Source: Flavobacteriales bacterium
GTDB lineage: Bacteria > Bacteroidota > Bacteroidia > Flavobacteriales_D > Crocinitomicaceae
Reading direction: 5' to 3'
NCBI GenBank assembly: GCA_947460825.1
Contig: CANHHA010000022.1
Span: 1-48,137, forward strand
DNA: 48,137 nucleotides
Under the pieces are notes generated by a model that saw nothing but the letters and a program-made list of their open reading frames with translations, searched no databases and was not told the origin of the DNA. Positions 20,223 through 28,243 of this stretch are shown here, piece after piece. The position numbers and the translations under genes are program-made. Position 1 is the stretch's first letter. Each line of letters starts with the position of its first letter.

Positions 20223-22019
20223 ATGAAAAACATTCGTAATTTTTGTATCATTGCTCACATTGATCACGGGAAAAGCACCCTTGCTGACCGCTTATTGCAA
20301 GCAACAAATACCATTTCTGAGCGCGATATGCAAGATCAGGCGTTGGACGATATGGACATTGAGAGAGAACGTGGCATTACCATAAAAAGTCATGCGATTC
20401 AAATGAACTATAACCACAATGGGGAGGATTACGTATTGAATCTGATTGATACTCCGGGACACGTGGACTTTTCGTATGAAGTTTCTCGTTCTATTGCGGC
20501 TTGCGAAGGCGCCTTATTGATTGTTGATGCTACGCAAGGCATTGAAGCACAAACAATCTCTAACCTATACTTAGCGGTTGAACATGATTTAGAAATTATT
20601 CCCATTCTAAATAAAATGGACCTTCCCAGCGCGATGCCAGAAGAGGTTTCCGACCAAATTATCGAATTAATTGGGTGTAAGCTAGAGGATATAATCCAAG
20701 CGTCGGGCAAAACAGGGTTAGGTGTAGACCAAATTTTAGATGCTGTAATAAATCGTATACCCGCGCCAAAAGGCGATGAAGAGGCGCCGCTTCAAGCAAT
20801 GATTTTTGATTCTGTATTTAATTCGTTCCGCGGTATTATTGCCTATTATAGGGTTAGAAATGGAGTCCTTAAAAAGGGCCAAAAAGTACGCTTCTTCAAC
20901 ACGGGGAAAGACTATAATGCGGACGAAATCGGAATTTTAAAAATGAATTTGGTCTCTAAGAAAGAAGTTCGCGCCGGAGACGTAGGATACATTATTTCCG
21001 GAATAAAAGCAGCTAACGAAGTGAAAGTTGGAGATACCATTACAACTGCGGAACGTCCGTGTGATGCAGCAATCAAAGGGTTTGAAGATGTTAAACCTAT
21101 GGTATTTGCCGGAATCTATCCCGTGGATAATGAAGATTACGAAGAACTTCGCTACTCCATGGAGAAGCTGCAATTAAATGATTCTTCCCTCGTTTTCGAG
21201 CCAGAATCATCAGCCGCTTTAGGTTTTGGATTTCGTTGTGGATTTTTAGGGATGCTCCACATGGAAATCATCCAAGAGCGCCTCGAGCGTGAATTTAATA
21301 TGACCGTGATTACCACGGTTCCAAACGTATCCTATCATACCTATATGAAACGGGATGTTGAGGCGCAACTTATCGTGAATAACCCCTCTGAATTACCAGA
21401 CCCTGCGGGAGTAGATCGCATTGAAGAACCATATATCAAAGCACAAGTCATTACAAAATCTGAATTTGTTGGTTCCATAATGACCCTGTGTATTGAAAAG
21501 CGGGGAGAACTAAAGAATCAGGTGTATCTGACACAAGATCGCGTTGAAATCACCTTTGAAATGCCCCTTGCAGAAATTGTCTTTGATTTTTACGACCGCC
21601 TTAAAACCGTATCAAAAGGTTACGCTTCGTTTGACTATCATCCGATTGGTTATAAAGAATCTGACCTCGTTAAAATGGATTTACTGCTCAATGGCGAGCA
21701 AGTAGATGCTCTTTCTGCATTAGTGCACCGAAGCAATGCATTTGACTTAGGAAAACGGATTTGTGTTAAATTAAGGGAATTAATCCCCCGACAACAATTT
21801 GAAATCCCAATTCAGGCGGCCATTGGTGCTAAGGTAATTGCGCGAGAAACAATCAAGGCACTAAGAAAAGACGTAACGGCTAAATGCTATGGTGGGGATA
21901 TCAGTAGAAAACGAAAATTATTAGAGAAACAAAAAGCAGGAAAGAAACGTATGCGACAAGTAGGTCGAGTAGAAGTGCCTCAGGAGGCCTTCTTAGCCGT
22001 ATTAAAATTAAACGATTAA
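20223..22019 (+). CDS. lepA: Elongation factor 4 (ribosomal back-translocase)
   Basis: A 598-residue translational GTPase related to EF-G, linked to back-translocation and ribosome biogenesis. G1 is [10 protein letters not shown], switch I includes [12 protein letters not shown]3 is DTPGHVDF and G4 is NKMDLPSA. The C-terminal half carries the family-specific domain, including [20 protein letters not shown], and lacks the EF-G domain IV, as expected. The length matches the family (about 595-600). It follows the T9SS protein gene by 48 bases with its own candidate promoter, and the small membrane-protein gene starts 10 bases downstream. Confidence 0.95.
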   Translation: MKNIRNFCIIAHIDHGKSTLADRLLQATNTISERDMQDQALDDMDIERERGITIKSHAIQMNYNHNGEDYVLNLIDTPGHVDFSYEVSRSIAACEGALLIVDATQGIEAQTISNLYLAVEHDLEIIPILNKMDLPSAMPEEVSDQIIELIGCKLEDIIQASGKTGLGVDQILDAVINRIPAPKGDEEAPLQAMIFDSVFNSFRGIIAYYRVRNGVLKKGQKVRFFNTGKDYNADEIGILKMNLVSKKEVRAGDVGYIISGIKAANEVKVGDTITTAERPCDAAIKGFEDVKPMVFAGIYPVDNEDYEELRYSMEKLQLNDSSLVFEPESSAALGFGFRCGFLGMLHMEIIQERLEREFNMTVITTVPNVSYHTYMKRDVEAQLIVNNPSELPDPAGVDRIEEPYIKAQVITKSEFVGSIMTLCIEKRGELKNQVYLTQDRVEITFEMPLAEIVFDFYDRLKTVSKGYASFDYHPIGYKESDLVKMDLLLNGEQVDALSALVHRSNAFDLGKRICVKLRELIPRQQFEIPIQAAIGAKVIARETIKALRKDVTAKCYGGDISRKRKLLEKQKAGKKRMRQVGRVEVPQEAFLAVLKLND

Positions 22020-22029
22020 CTTAGAATTT

Positions 22030-22461
22030 ATGTACGAAATATTAAAACACACACACTCTGGGTTACGATGGGTTGCCTTAATACTGATCATATTCGCAAT
22101 TTATAATTCCATAACGGCGAAAGAATTTACCAAACGAGAGAAGTTGATTAACCTCTTCTCTATGGTCAGCCTGCATACACAATTGCTTCTAGGGCTTGTG
22201 CTTTACTTTATTTCTCCTCGCGTCATCTTTGCCTCAGGATGGATGAAAGACGATTCATTTCGGTTTTACGGAATGGAACATTTAGCCGGAATGCTCATCG
22301 CAATTGCGCTAATCACCGTTGGATATGTAAAATCAAAAAAGGGCACTACGCCTGCGGCGATTTATAAGCCGATTAAACTATTTTATAATATTGGGTTGAT
22401 TTTAATTCTTGCAAGTATTCCATGGCCATTTCGAGCAAATTTGGGTGGGGGCTGGTTCTAA
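22030..22461 (+). CDS. Small four-helix membrane protein, cytochrome b-like
   Basis: A 143-residue inner-membrane protein with four hydrophobic helices (about 12-29, 43-62, 83-101, 117-133). Histidines sit at helix ends in KHTHSGLRW, VSLHTQLLLG and GMEHLAGM, which could ligate haem, though this is inferred from position only. Similar short proteins occur widely in Bacteroidota without an established function. The next gene, a cytochrome c lipoprotein, begins 40 bases before this one ends, so the two are tightly coupled and may form a small electron-transfer pair. Confidence 0.6.
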   Translation: MYEILKHTHSGLRWVALILIIFAIYNSITAKEFTKREKLINLFSMVSLHTQLLLGLVLYFISPRVIFASGWMKDDSFRFYGMEHLAGMLIAIALITVGYVKSKKGTTPAAIYKPIKLFYNIGLILILASIPWPFRANLGGGWF

Positions 22462-22757
22462 CAACAAGCTTTTTTGTTGCTTGTAACGAATCTAATCCTG
22501 CTATTGAAGCCTCCGCCGACGCTTCCCTACCTTTGGGTCAAGAATTATATGCCCTACATTGCGCTAGCTGTCACGGAGAATCCGGGGATTTAGGGCTCTC
22601 GGGTGCGAAAAATTTAAAAACTAGCGCATTGACTATTACAGAAATCAAAGACATTATAAAATCGGGGAAGAATGGGATGCCCTCGTTCCGTGGCATCATC
22701 GGAACAGGACACCATATTGACTCCGTAGCTAATTATGTAAGTAATTTACACGAATAA
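22422..22757 (+). CDS. Lipoprotein c-type cytochrome (single haem)
   Basis: A 111-residue lipoprotein with a hydrophobic signal segment ending in FFVAC and the lipidated cysteine at about residue 21. The mature domain is a small cytochrome c: haem attachment site CASCHGE and methionine ligand in GKNGMPSF, followed by a closing helix SVANYVSNLH. It would carry one covalent haem and pass electrons in the periplasm. The start overlaps the preceding membrane-protein gene by 40 bases in another frame; no later start retains the signal peptide. The stop overlaps the hflX ATG by one base. Confidence 0.82.
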   Translation: MAISSKFGWGLVLTTSFFVACNESNPAIEASADASLPLGQELYALHCASCHGESGDLGLSGAKNLKTSALTITEIKDIIKSGKNGMPSFRGIIGTGHHIDSVANYVSNLHE

Positions 22758-23908
22758 TGGCACACGCAACCATCGAGGAGATTGAAGAGCGTTGCTTATT
22801 AGTGGCTGTAATTCATGGGGGTATTGACGAACACTTAGCGCACGAATACCTGGATGAACTTGCTTTTCTTGCAGAAACCGCAGGGGCTCGTGCAGAATTC
22901 GCGTTTACGCAAAAACTTCCCTATCCAAACCCGAGAACCTATGTGGGAGAAGGTAAATTGGCAGAAATCAAAACCTATGCAGATACCCACAACATTGATG
23001 CGATTATTTTCGATGACGAATTAAGTCCGTCTCAAATCAGAAACATCGAAAGAGAGCTTAATCGAAAAATCATTGATCGAAGCATTCTTATCTTAGATAT
23101 TTTCGCCAAACGAGCTCGTAGCTTTCACGCAAAAACACAGGTGGAATTGGCACAGCTGCAATATATGTTGCCGCGGCTAACCCGAATGTGGACACACCTT
23201 GAACGACAAAAAGGAGGTATTGGAATGCGCGGACCCGGTGAGTCACAAATTGAAAGCGACCGTAGGATTATTCAACAGCGCATTTCCTTAATGAAGGAAC
23301 GCCTGAAAGAAATAGACAAGCAAATGACCATCCAGCGTGGCAATCGCGGACAATTGGTGAGGGTTGCTTTAGTTGGGTATACGAATGTTGGCAAAAGCAC
23401 CTTAATGAACTTGATTTCGAAATCAGAGGTTTTTGCTGAAAACAAATTATTTGCAACACTTGACACGACCGTACGGAAGGTGGTTATCGATAATCTCCCG
23501 TTCTTACTTACAGATACGGTAGGATTCATCCGGAAGCTACCCAAACAACTACTAGAGTCTTTTAAGTCTACCTTGGATGAGGTACGCGAAGCAGATTTAT
23601 TGGTACATGTGTTGGATTTAGCACATCCCAATTTCGAAGATCATTTTGAAACCGTGAACACAACCCTACAGGAAATTGACAAGGAAGAAAAACCTACAAT
23701 CATTGTATTTAATAAAATAGATTCCTTGAAGGAAGAGGTTTCCTTGGATGAGTTAAAGCGAACGTGGATGGCTCGATTGGGCGGAAGGCCCGTTGTTTTC
23801 ATATCGGCAGTAGACAAAACCAATATCGATGAATTGAAAATCGAACTTTACCGTGAAGTGCAACGCATATTCAAAATACGCTATCCATACAACGATTTCC
23901 TTTATTAA
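22757..23908 (+). CDS. hflX: GTPase HflX
   Basis: A 383-residue ribosome-associated GTPase that splits stalled or hibernating 70S ribosomes. The N-terminal HflX domain (about 1-190) has YVGEGKLAEIK, FDDELSPSQIRNIE and GGIGMRGPGESQIE. The GTPase domain follows with G1 GYTNVGKST, G3 DTVGF and G4 NKID. The C-terminal extension of the longer E. coli protein is missing, which is common. It is the last gene of a plus-strand run with lepA and the two cytochrome-like genes, and a strong hairpin terminator follows 10 bases after its stop. Confidence 0.94.
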   Translation: MAHATIEEIEERCLLVAVIHGGIDEHLAHEYLDELAFLAETAGARAEFAFTQKLPYPNPRTYVGEGKLAEIKTYADTHNIDAIIFDDELSPSQIRNIERELNRKIIDRSILILDIFAKRARSFHAKTQVELAQLQYMLPRLTRMWTHLERQKGGIGMRGPGESQIESDRRIIQQRISLMKERLKEIDKQMTIQRGNRGQLVRVALVGYTNVGKSTLMNLISKSEVFAENKLFATLDTTVRKVVIDNLPFLLTDTVGFIRKLPKQLLESFKSTLDEVREADLLVHVLDLAHPNFEDHFETVNTTLQEIDKEEKPTIIVFNKIDSLKEEVSLDELKRTWMARLGGRPVVFISAVDKTNIDELKIELYREVQRIFKIRYPYNDFLY

Positions 23909-23918
23909 GTAGTAGCAC

Positions 23919-23943
23919 AAAAAAAGGGGCCGAAGCCCCTTTT
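23919..23943 (+). terminator. Bidirectional Rho-independent terminator after hflX
   Basis: A perfect 7-bp stem AAGGGGC/GCCCCTT with a CGAA loop, preceded by A-tracts and followed by T residues, so it can work in both directions. The stem core equals that of the terminator near 7914. Confidence 0.88.
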
Positions 23944-23962
23944 CTTAGAATTCAATTGTTTC

Positions 23963-24058
23963 TTATCGAACAACCACTGATTTAGTAGATGTAAATCCGT
24001 TAGAAGCAATTCAAACGACATCGTTTCCATTATCCATGTTCTCTGATGCGAAAAAATT
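23963..24058 (-). pseudogene. Decayed remnant of a T9SS type A sorting domain
   Basis: Translated on the minus strand, this short stretch reads FASENMDNGNDVV, stop, IASNGFTSTKSVVVR, stop. That resembles the last two strands of a type A T9SS C-terminal domain, in which a short final strand ends in a basic residue. There is an internal stop, and nothing upstream continues the domain: a terminator hairpin sits directly before it. It looks like the tail of a lost secreted-protein gene. The match is by eye and short, so the call is moderate. Confidence 0.5.
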
Positions 24059-24064
24059 CGCTTA

Positions 24065-24099
24065 AAACAAAAAATCCCGATGATTGCTCACCGGGATTT
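24065..24099 (-). terminator. Rho-independent terminator of the T9SS/Omp28-like gene
   Basis: On the minus strand, AAATCCCG and CGGGATTT form a perfect 8-bp stem around a 12-nt loop, followed by a T-rich run, 17 bases past the stop of the gene at 24117. Confidence 0.85.
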
Positions 24100-24116
24100 A
24101 CATTTGAGATAGTTAA

Positions 24117-26033
24117 TTACTTAACAATTAAGTTTTGAGTGTAAGAAGCACCGTCTTTAGCAATGGTTACCAAATAGTTACCAGCACCAAATTCTGAAAT
24201 TGGCAATGCAACTGATTGAGCACCGGTTACATTAACTAAAGAAGTAGCAGACATCTGACGTCCAGCCAAATCAGTAATGATGATTTGGTAATCACCACCA
24301 GTTCCTACGAATTTAACATTCACTTCCTCCGTTGCAGGATTCGGGTAAACTTCCATTCCAATTGTTTCAATTTCACCCAAAGAAGCCAAAGACAACGACC
24401 CTTGAATAGCGTTAACGATCTCTCCGTTTGTTTGATCGATTAATACAGCCACTGCGTGCATGTTAGCTCTGGTGCTTGTTCCTGGAACTGTATAGTTAAA
24501 TGTGTAGTTTACAACTTGTCCGTCTGTAATTACCGCAGGTACTGATCCAGCTTGTCCACTATAACCACCCAATAACGCGCGGCCAACATGATTGTAAACC
24601 ATTTGTGCAGCAGGAACAGGATTTGGCAAAGATTCGTAACCACCCATTACACCGTTAGCACCGCCAGCGTATGCGTTTGATTGGTTGTATGCGGAAGTTG
24701 TTCCGGTAACACCATCTTCAATAACAATTACTCCTAAACGGTAATTAGCAGCAGCAAGCGGTGTACGGAAAGTTGCAGTAGCTACGATAGAAACGTTGTT
24801 TCCAGCGCCTGTTGCAGCAACAGAAATCCCAGCAGGGACAATCAAGTCTTTACGAGCGTTGTAAGCAGCAACGAATGCGTTTTGAGATACTGACTGATCC
24901 AACAAAGCACGGTCAACGTTTGATCCAGGGAATCCGCTGAAGTTCGCGCCGTTGTCATATTCTGCAACTGTCATTGGGTCGCCATTATGAACCGCAATTC
25001 CGATGAAGTCAATTGGATAAGTAGTAACCATATAATCCATAGCTACCGCTCCGCGTGGACACCACTGACACCACGTACCAGTTCCTTCTTCGATCACTAC
25101 GCCTTTTTCTTCAAGAACACTAACCGTGTTTATTTTAGCAGAACCGGTATTATTAGAAGGGTCAGCATCAACAACTGCATTTACTAGAGAAATAGTTACT
25201 GCAATGTTTTCCTCAACAGCGGTAGCGTAACTTACGGCCGTTGGATGGTTAACATTTGTCGTTGCTCCTGGAGCAATATTCAAACCGTTAATGGTCTGGA
25301 TATGATCTGCACCATCGTTCCAATTGATTTGAAGTGAAGTAATCGCATTAGAGCCTTCATTTTTCACGGAAACAGCTAGGGTGTTGTTGGTGCTCATTTG
25401 AGCATATCGATTAAGGGCTACACCATCTACAGATGCGTCGTTTTGTTGCAAATTCTTAACAACCACGTTGTCTAGAACCAACGCATTTTCATCCGTACAG
25501 TTGAAATGACGGAACAAAACGTAAATCGTCTGACCTGCATACGCAGAAAGGTCAACAGTTCTTCCGAACATCGTTTCCCCAGCAGACAGCGTTTCTTCAT
25601 AAACTGGAGCTGTAGCAATCATTGTCGCAGGAGTGCTAGACGTTGAAACATAAACTGCATAGTGTTCTTGATACCATGTAGAGGCCGTAGTTTCAATTGA
25701 TCCAACATCCCATTTTAAAGAAAGACCTGCTGCTGGCGCTGCGGTCAAATTAATTGCCGGAGACACTAAAAAATTATTTGGTGAATACACAACGTTGTTT
25801 GCCCAAGAGCGAGAAACTGCAGAACCTGCACCAAGCTGAGCAAATGCGGCGCTCATGTCAGCGGCATACCAAATATCATAATTTGTACCTGTTGCTGGTG
25901 GTACATTAGCATCGTTGTCTGTGCTAGACCAACCTGTCAAATTGACATCGTTGAAGTCATCAGAGAAATGCGTTTGAGCGAAAGCTGTAGTTCCAACCAC
26001 TAAGGCTATCGCAGGAAGTAACGTTTTTATCAT
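24117..26033 (-). CDS. T9SS type A exported protein with choice-of-anchor J and Omp28-like CxxC region
   Basis: A 638-residue secreted protein. After a signal peptide (1-20), residues about 22-195 form a choice-of-anchor J (jelly-roll) domain with FSDDFNDVNLTGWSSTDND. About 200-300 is a CARDB-like beta domain. About 305-550 resembles Omp28 proteins, including EEGTGTWCQWCPRGAVAMDY with a CxxC pair (C322/C325) in a thioredoxin-like setting. About 560-638 is a type A T9SS sorting domain with VYPNPATEEVNVKF and final strand SYTQNLIVK. The gene stands alone, with a strong terminator and a divergent sirtuin upstream. The function is unknown; the CxxC could be redox active or structural. Confidence 0.85.
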   Translation of the reverse strand: MIKTLLPAIALVVGTTAFAQTHFSDDFNDVNLTGWSSTDNDANVPPATGTNYDIWYAADMSAAFAQLGAGSAVSRSWANNVVYSPNNFLVSPAINLTAAPAAGLSLKWDVGSIETTASTWYQEHYAVYVSTSSTPATMIATAPVYEETLSAGETMFGRTVDLSAYAGQTIYVLFRHFNCTDENALVLDNVVVKNLQQNDASVDGVALNRYAQMSTNNTLAVSVKNEGSNAITSLQINWNDGADHIQTINGLNIAPGATTNVNHPTAVSYATAVEENIAVTISLVNAVVDADPSNNTGSAKINTVSVLEEKGVVIEEGTGTWCQWCPRGAVAMDYMVTTYPIDFIGIAVHNGDPMTVAEYDNGANFSGFPGSNVDRALLDQSVSQNAFVAAYNARKDLIVPAGISVAATGAGNNVSIVATATFRTPLAAANYRLGVIVIEDGVTGTTSAYNQSNAYAGGANGVMGGYESLPNPVPAAQMVYNHVGRALLGGYSGQAGSVPAVITDGQVVNYTFNYTVPGTSTRANMHAVAVLIDQTNGEIVNAIQGSLSLASLGEIETIGMEVYPNPATEEVNVKFVGTGGDYQIIITDLAGRQMSATSLVNVTGAQSVALPISEFGAGNYLVTIAKDGASYTQNLIVK

Positions 26034-26045
26034 TTTTTTAAAGTT

Positions 26046-26053
26046 TAAGTTTG
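26046..26053 (+). promoter_or_regulatory. Candidate promoter of the sirtuin gene
   Basis: TAAGTTTG is an exact TAnnTTTG match 26 bases before the chosen ATG, with TTTTT 17 bases upstream. Confidence 0.45.
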
Positions 26054-26078
26054 CGTAAATTTAATGTTTCTTTCCGAT

Positions 26079-26771
26079 ATGATAAAAAAAATTGTAGTTT
26101 TTTCTGGGGCCGGTATAAGTGCTGAAAGTGGTATTCAAACCTTTCGCGATAATGGGGGGCTTTGGGGGCAATATCGCGTGGAAGATGTCGCTACTCCAGA
26201 AGCGTGGAAGCGTGATCCTGAATTGGTTACCCAATTTTATAATCAGCGGAGAAAACAAATCATTGAAACAAACCCTAACGAAGCTCATCTATCGATTCAG
26301 CGGCTAGAATCCCTGTATGATGTTACCGTTATTACCCAAAACATAGATGACCTGCATGAACGAGCGGGAAGCAAGAAGGTGCTGCATCTTCATGGCAATA
26401 TCCGATTTTCAAAATCGAGCGGTCCGAACCAAGAGAACACCTATTATCCAATCCTTGGGTGGGAACTAAGCGCTGAAGACCGCTGCCCGGATGGATATCG
26501 ATTGAGGCCTCACGTCGTGTGGTTTGGGGAAGAGGTGCCCATGCTTGAGGCGGCGGCAACAATCATTTCAAGCGCTGACCAACTCATCATTATCGGCACC
26601 TCGCTACGGGTGTATCCCGCCGCCGGACTGATCCGTGAAGTGAGCAAACACAGTGCGGTTTATTTAATCGATCCAAAAGCGGATACGATGCACTTACCGA
26701 TTGGTATTCATGCGATTACAGATACTGCCGTGGGGGGAATGAGCGTGCTATACAAGCAACTTACTTCTTGA
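26079..26771 (+). CDS. cobB: Sir2-family NAD-dependent protein deacylase
   Basis: A 230-residue class III sirtuin. Visible motifs are VVFSGAGISAESGI (NAD binding), TQNIDDLHERAG, LHLHGNI with the catalytic histidine, VVWFGE and IIIGTSLRVYPAAG. The FYNQRR segment holds the Y..R pair that in SIRT5-type enzymes favours succinyl or malonyl lysine. The small domain has only one cysteine instead of the usual four zinc ligands, a loss I recall from other Bacteroidota sirtuins. I start at MIKKIVVFSGAG (26079); the ATG five codons upstream is less likely. It overlaps hemD by 11 bases at the 3' end. Confidence 0.88.
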   Translation: MIKKIVVFSGAGISAESGIQTFRDNGGLWGQYRVEDVATPEAWKRDPELVTQFYNQRRKQIIETNPNEAHLSIQRLESLYDVTVITQNIDDLHERAGSKKVLHLHGNIRFSKSSGPNQENTYYPILGWELSAEDRCPDGYRLRPHVVWFGEEVPMLEAAATIISSADQLIIIGTSLRVYPAAGLIREVSKHSAVYLIDPKADTMHLPIGIHAITDTAVGGMSVLYKQLTS

Positions 26772-26777
26772 GTTGCT
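26755..26777. terminator. Stem-loop spanning the convergent stops of cobB and hemD
   Basis: AGCAACT and AGTTGCT form a perfect 7-bp stem around a 9-nt loop that holds both stop codons. There is only a weak T-rich tail, so termination in both directions is possible but unproven. Confidence 0.35.
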
Positions 26778-27507
26778 CTTTAATGAATAACTCGATCGCT
26801 CCAACCATAGAAGGGGCTTTGGGGTGAGGGGCTGAGACATCAAGCCTCAGTTTATTGCGTAATACAGCGCTCGCAGTGGTAGCTCCAAATGCAGCAATAG
26901 CCGTAGTGTTTTGTTTAAAATCAGGGAAGTTTTTGAATAGCGACTCTATCCCTCCCGGGCTAAAAAACACTAACACGTCATAGTAGACGTCCTCTAAATC
27001 AGATAAATCTGCTGCAACCGTTCGGTATAAAACTGCTTTGGTAAAATTAAATTTTTGATCTATCAATGTTTCCGGAATTGAATCCCGTAAAATGTCTGTG
27101 CACGGCAATAGATATTTTTCTTGCTTGTGTTTCTTCATGACATCAGCCAATTGCTCTATGGTTTGCGTCCCGTGAAATATTTTACGTTTACGATAGGCAA
27201 TAAATTTTTGGAGATACTTTGCTACGGCCTCAGAAATACAGAAATACTTCATGGATTCTGGAACTTCAAAACGGGTTTCTTCTGCGATTCTAAAGAAATG
27301 GTCCGCTGCAATCTTCGAGGTAAGAATAACGGCCGTATGTTCGGCAATATTCACTTTTTGAGTTCTAAACTCCTTTGCATCTACACCTTCAACTTTAATA
27401 AATGGCCTGAAATCAATTTTTATTTTGTATTTGTCGGCCAAGTCATAATATGGTGACTTGTCTCCTTCGGGCTTGGGTTGCGAAACCAATATACTTTTTA
27501 TAGCCAA
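26761..27507 (-). CDS. hemD: Uroporphyrinogen-III synthase
   Basis: A 248-residue cytosolic enzyme that closes hydroxymethylbilane into uroporphyrinogen III on the way to haem. This family is poorly conserved. The two-lobe layout is recognisable from SILVSQPKPEG at the start, HTAVILTSKIAADHF, the VLYRTVAADLSD linker, FFSPGGIESLF and AAFGATTASAV. The start appears to be TTG, 9 bases after the stop of the DUF4271 gene; the reading before it is not conserved. The DUF4271-hemD pairing is recurrent in Bacteroidota and suggests co-transcription. It converges on cobB with an 11-base overlap. Confidence 0.85.
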   Translation of the reverse strand: MAIKSILVSQPKPEGDKSPYYDLADKYKIKIDFRPFIKVEGVDAKEFRTQKVNIAEHTAVILTSKIAADHFFRIAEETRFEVPESMKYFCISEAVAKYLQKFIAYRKRKIFHGTQTIEQLADVMKKHKQEKYLLPCTDILRDSIPETLIDQKFNFTKAVLYRTVAADLSDLEDVYYDVLVFFSPGGIESLFKNFPDFKQNTTAIAAFGATTASAVLRNKLRLDVSAPHPKAPSMVGAIELFIKEQLKK

Positions 27508-27516
27508 AATACAGAT

Positions 27517-28167
27517 TTAATGCGTCAATAACTCCAACCAAAATGCCCCAAAAAGCTTTTTAATCAAGACTATAGGTAGCAAATAGACGGTGCAAAGGTA
27601 CAAAATAATATAATACCAAGAAAACCCCTTTGAAACAGCAAACAAAAAACTATTCAACAGGCGCATCAGCATCGCTAGCACAAGGATCCCAATAAAAATA
27701 AACGCCCCCCAGTTTTTCTGTGTATTAAATACTATGTATGCATTTGAAAGGGCAAGTGCGATCCCGAAGAGAAACCACCAAACATTTCCGGCACCAATAT
27801 ATTGTTGGGTTAATTTAACATCGCTGTTTACGCTCCAAAACATAAGATAATCTAGGTGCCATACCAGTAAAAATAAAATAGCCGCAATAAGACCAAAGAA
27901 CAAGGCTGTATTCACAAAATACGCATCCACCAAATACCACCCAACAAAAACCAAAACGCCAACCATGGTGTTCGTATATAAAAACACTTTTGATAATGCG
28001 TCGAGGTGGATACGTGAACCTAGCGTAATGTTTTTGCCTGAATCGAAAATTGCGCTTAAAAGCTCTCCTCTACTTCTGTAGTAGGTAATCGCGAGCAAAG
28101 CAGCTTGAATAAACACCAAAGAAATAGCCCAAATTTCAATGACCGGTGTCCTTAAGATTAATTCCAT
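27517..28167 (-). CDS. DUF4271-type integral membrane protein
   Basis: A 216-residue inner-membrane protein with about six hydrophobic helices (about 10-28, 58-80, 84-104, 130-146, 153-170, 180-208). The final segment SKGFSWYYIILYLCTVYLLPI is typical of DUF4271. No catalytic motif is visible and the function is unknown. In Bacteroidota this family is usually encoded directly before hemD, as here, but that says nothing firm about its role. A TACTTTTG box lies just upstream, sharing the intergenic space with the divergent acyl-CoA dehydrogenase. Confidence 0.75.
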   Translation of the reverse strand: MELILRTPVIEIWAISLVFIQAALLAITYYRSRGELLSAIFDSGKNITLGSRIHLDALSKVFLYTNTMVGVLVFVGWYLVDAYFVNTALFFGLIAAILFLLVWHLDYLMFWSVNSDVKLTQQYIGAGNVWWFLFGIALALSNAYIVFNTQKNWGAFIFIGILVLAMLMRLLNSFLFAVSKGFSWYYIILYLCTVYLLPIVLIKKLFGAFWLELLTH

Positions 28168-28174
28168 TTCCGGA

Positions 28175-28182
28175 CAAAAGTA
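28175..28182 (-). promoter_or_regulatory. Candidate promoter of DUF4271-hemD
   Basis: TACTTTTG on the minus strand is an exact TAnnTTTG match, with TTTAG 19 bases upstream, 7 bases before the ATG. It overlaps the promoter region of the divergent gene. Confidence 0.45.
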
Positions 28183-28217
28183 ATTCTTTTAATCGCTTTT
28201 TCTAAATCTCTTAATTG

Positions 28218-28225
28218 TATCTTTG
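28218..28225 (+). promoter_or_regulatory. Candidate promoter of the acyl-CoA dehydrogenase
   Basis: TATCTTTG is an exact match to the TAnnTTTG box, with TTTT 17 bases upstream and an 18-base leader to the ATG at 28244. Confidence 0.6.
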
Positions 28226-28243
28226 CGCCACAAAACAATCGAA

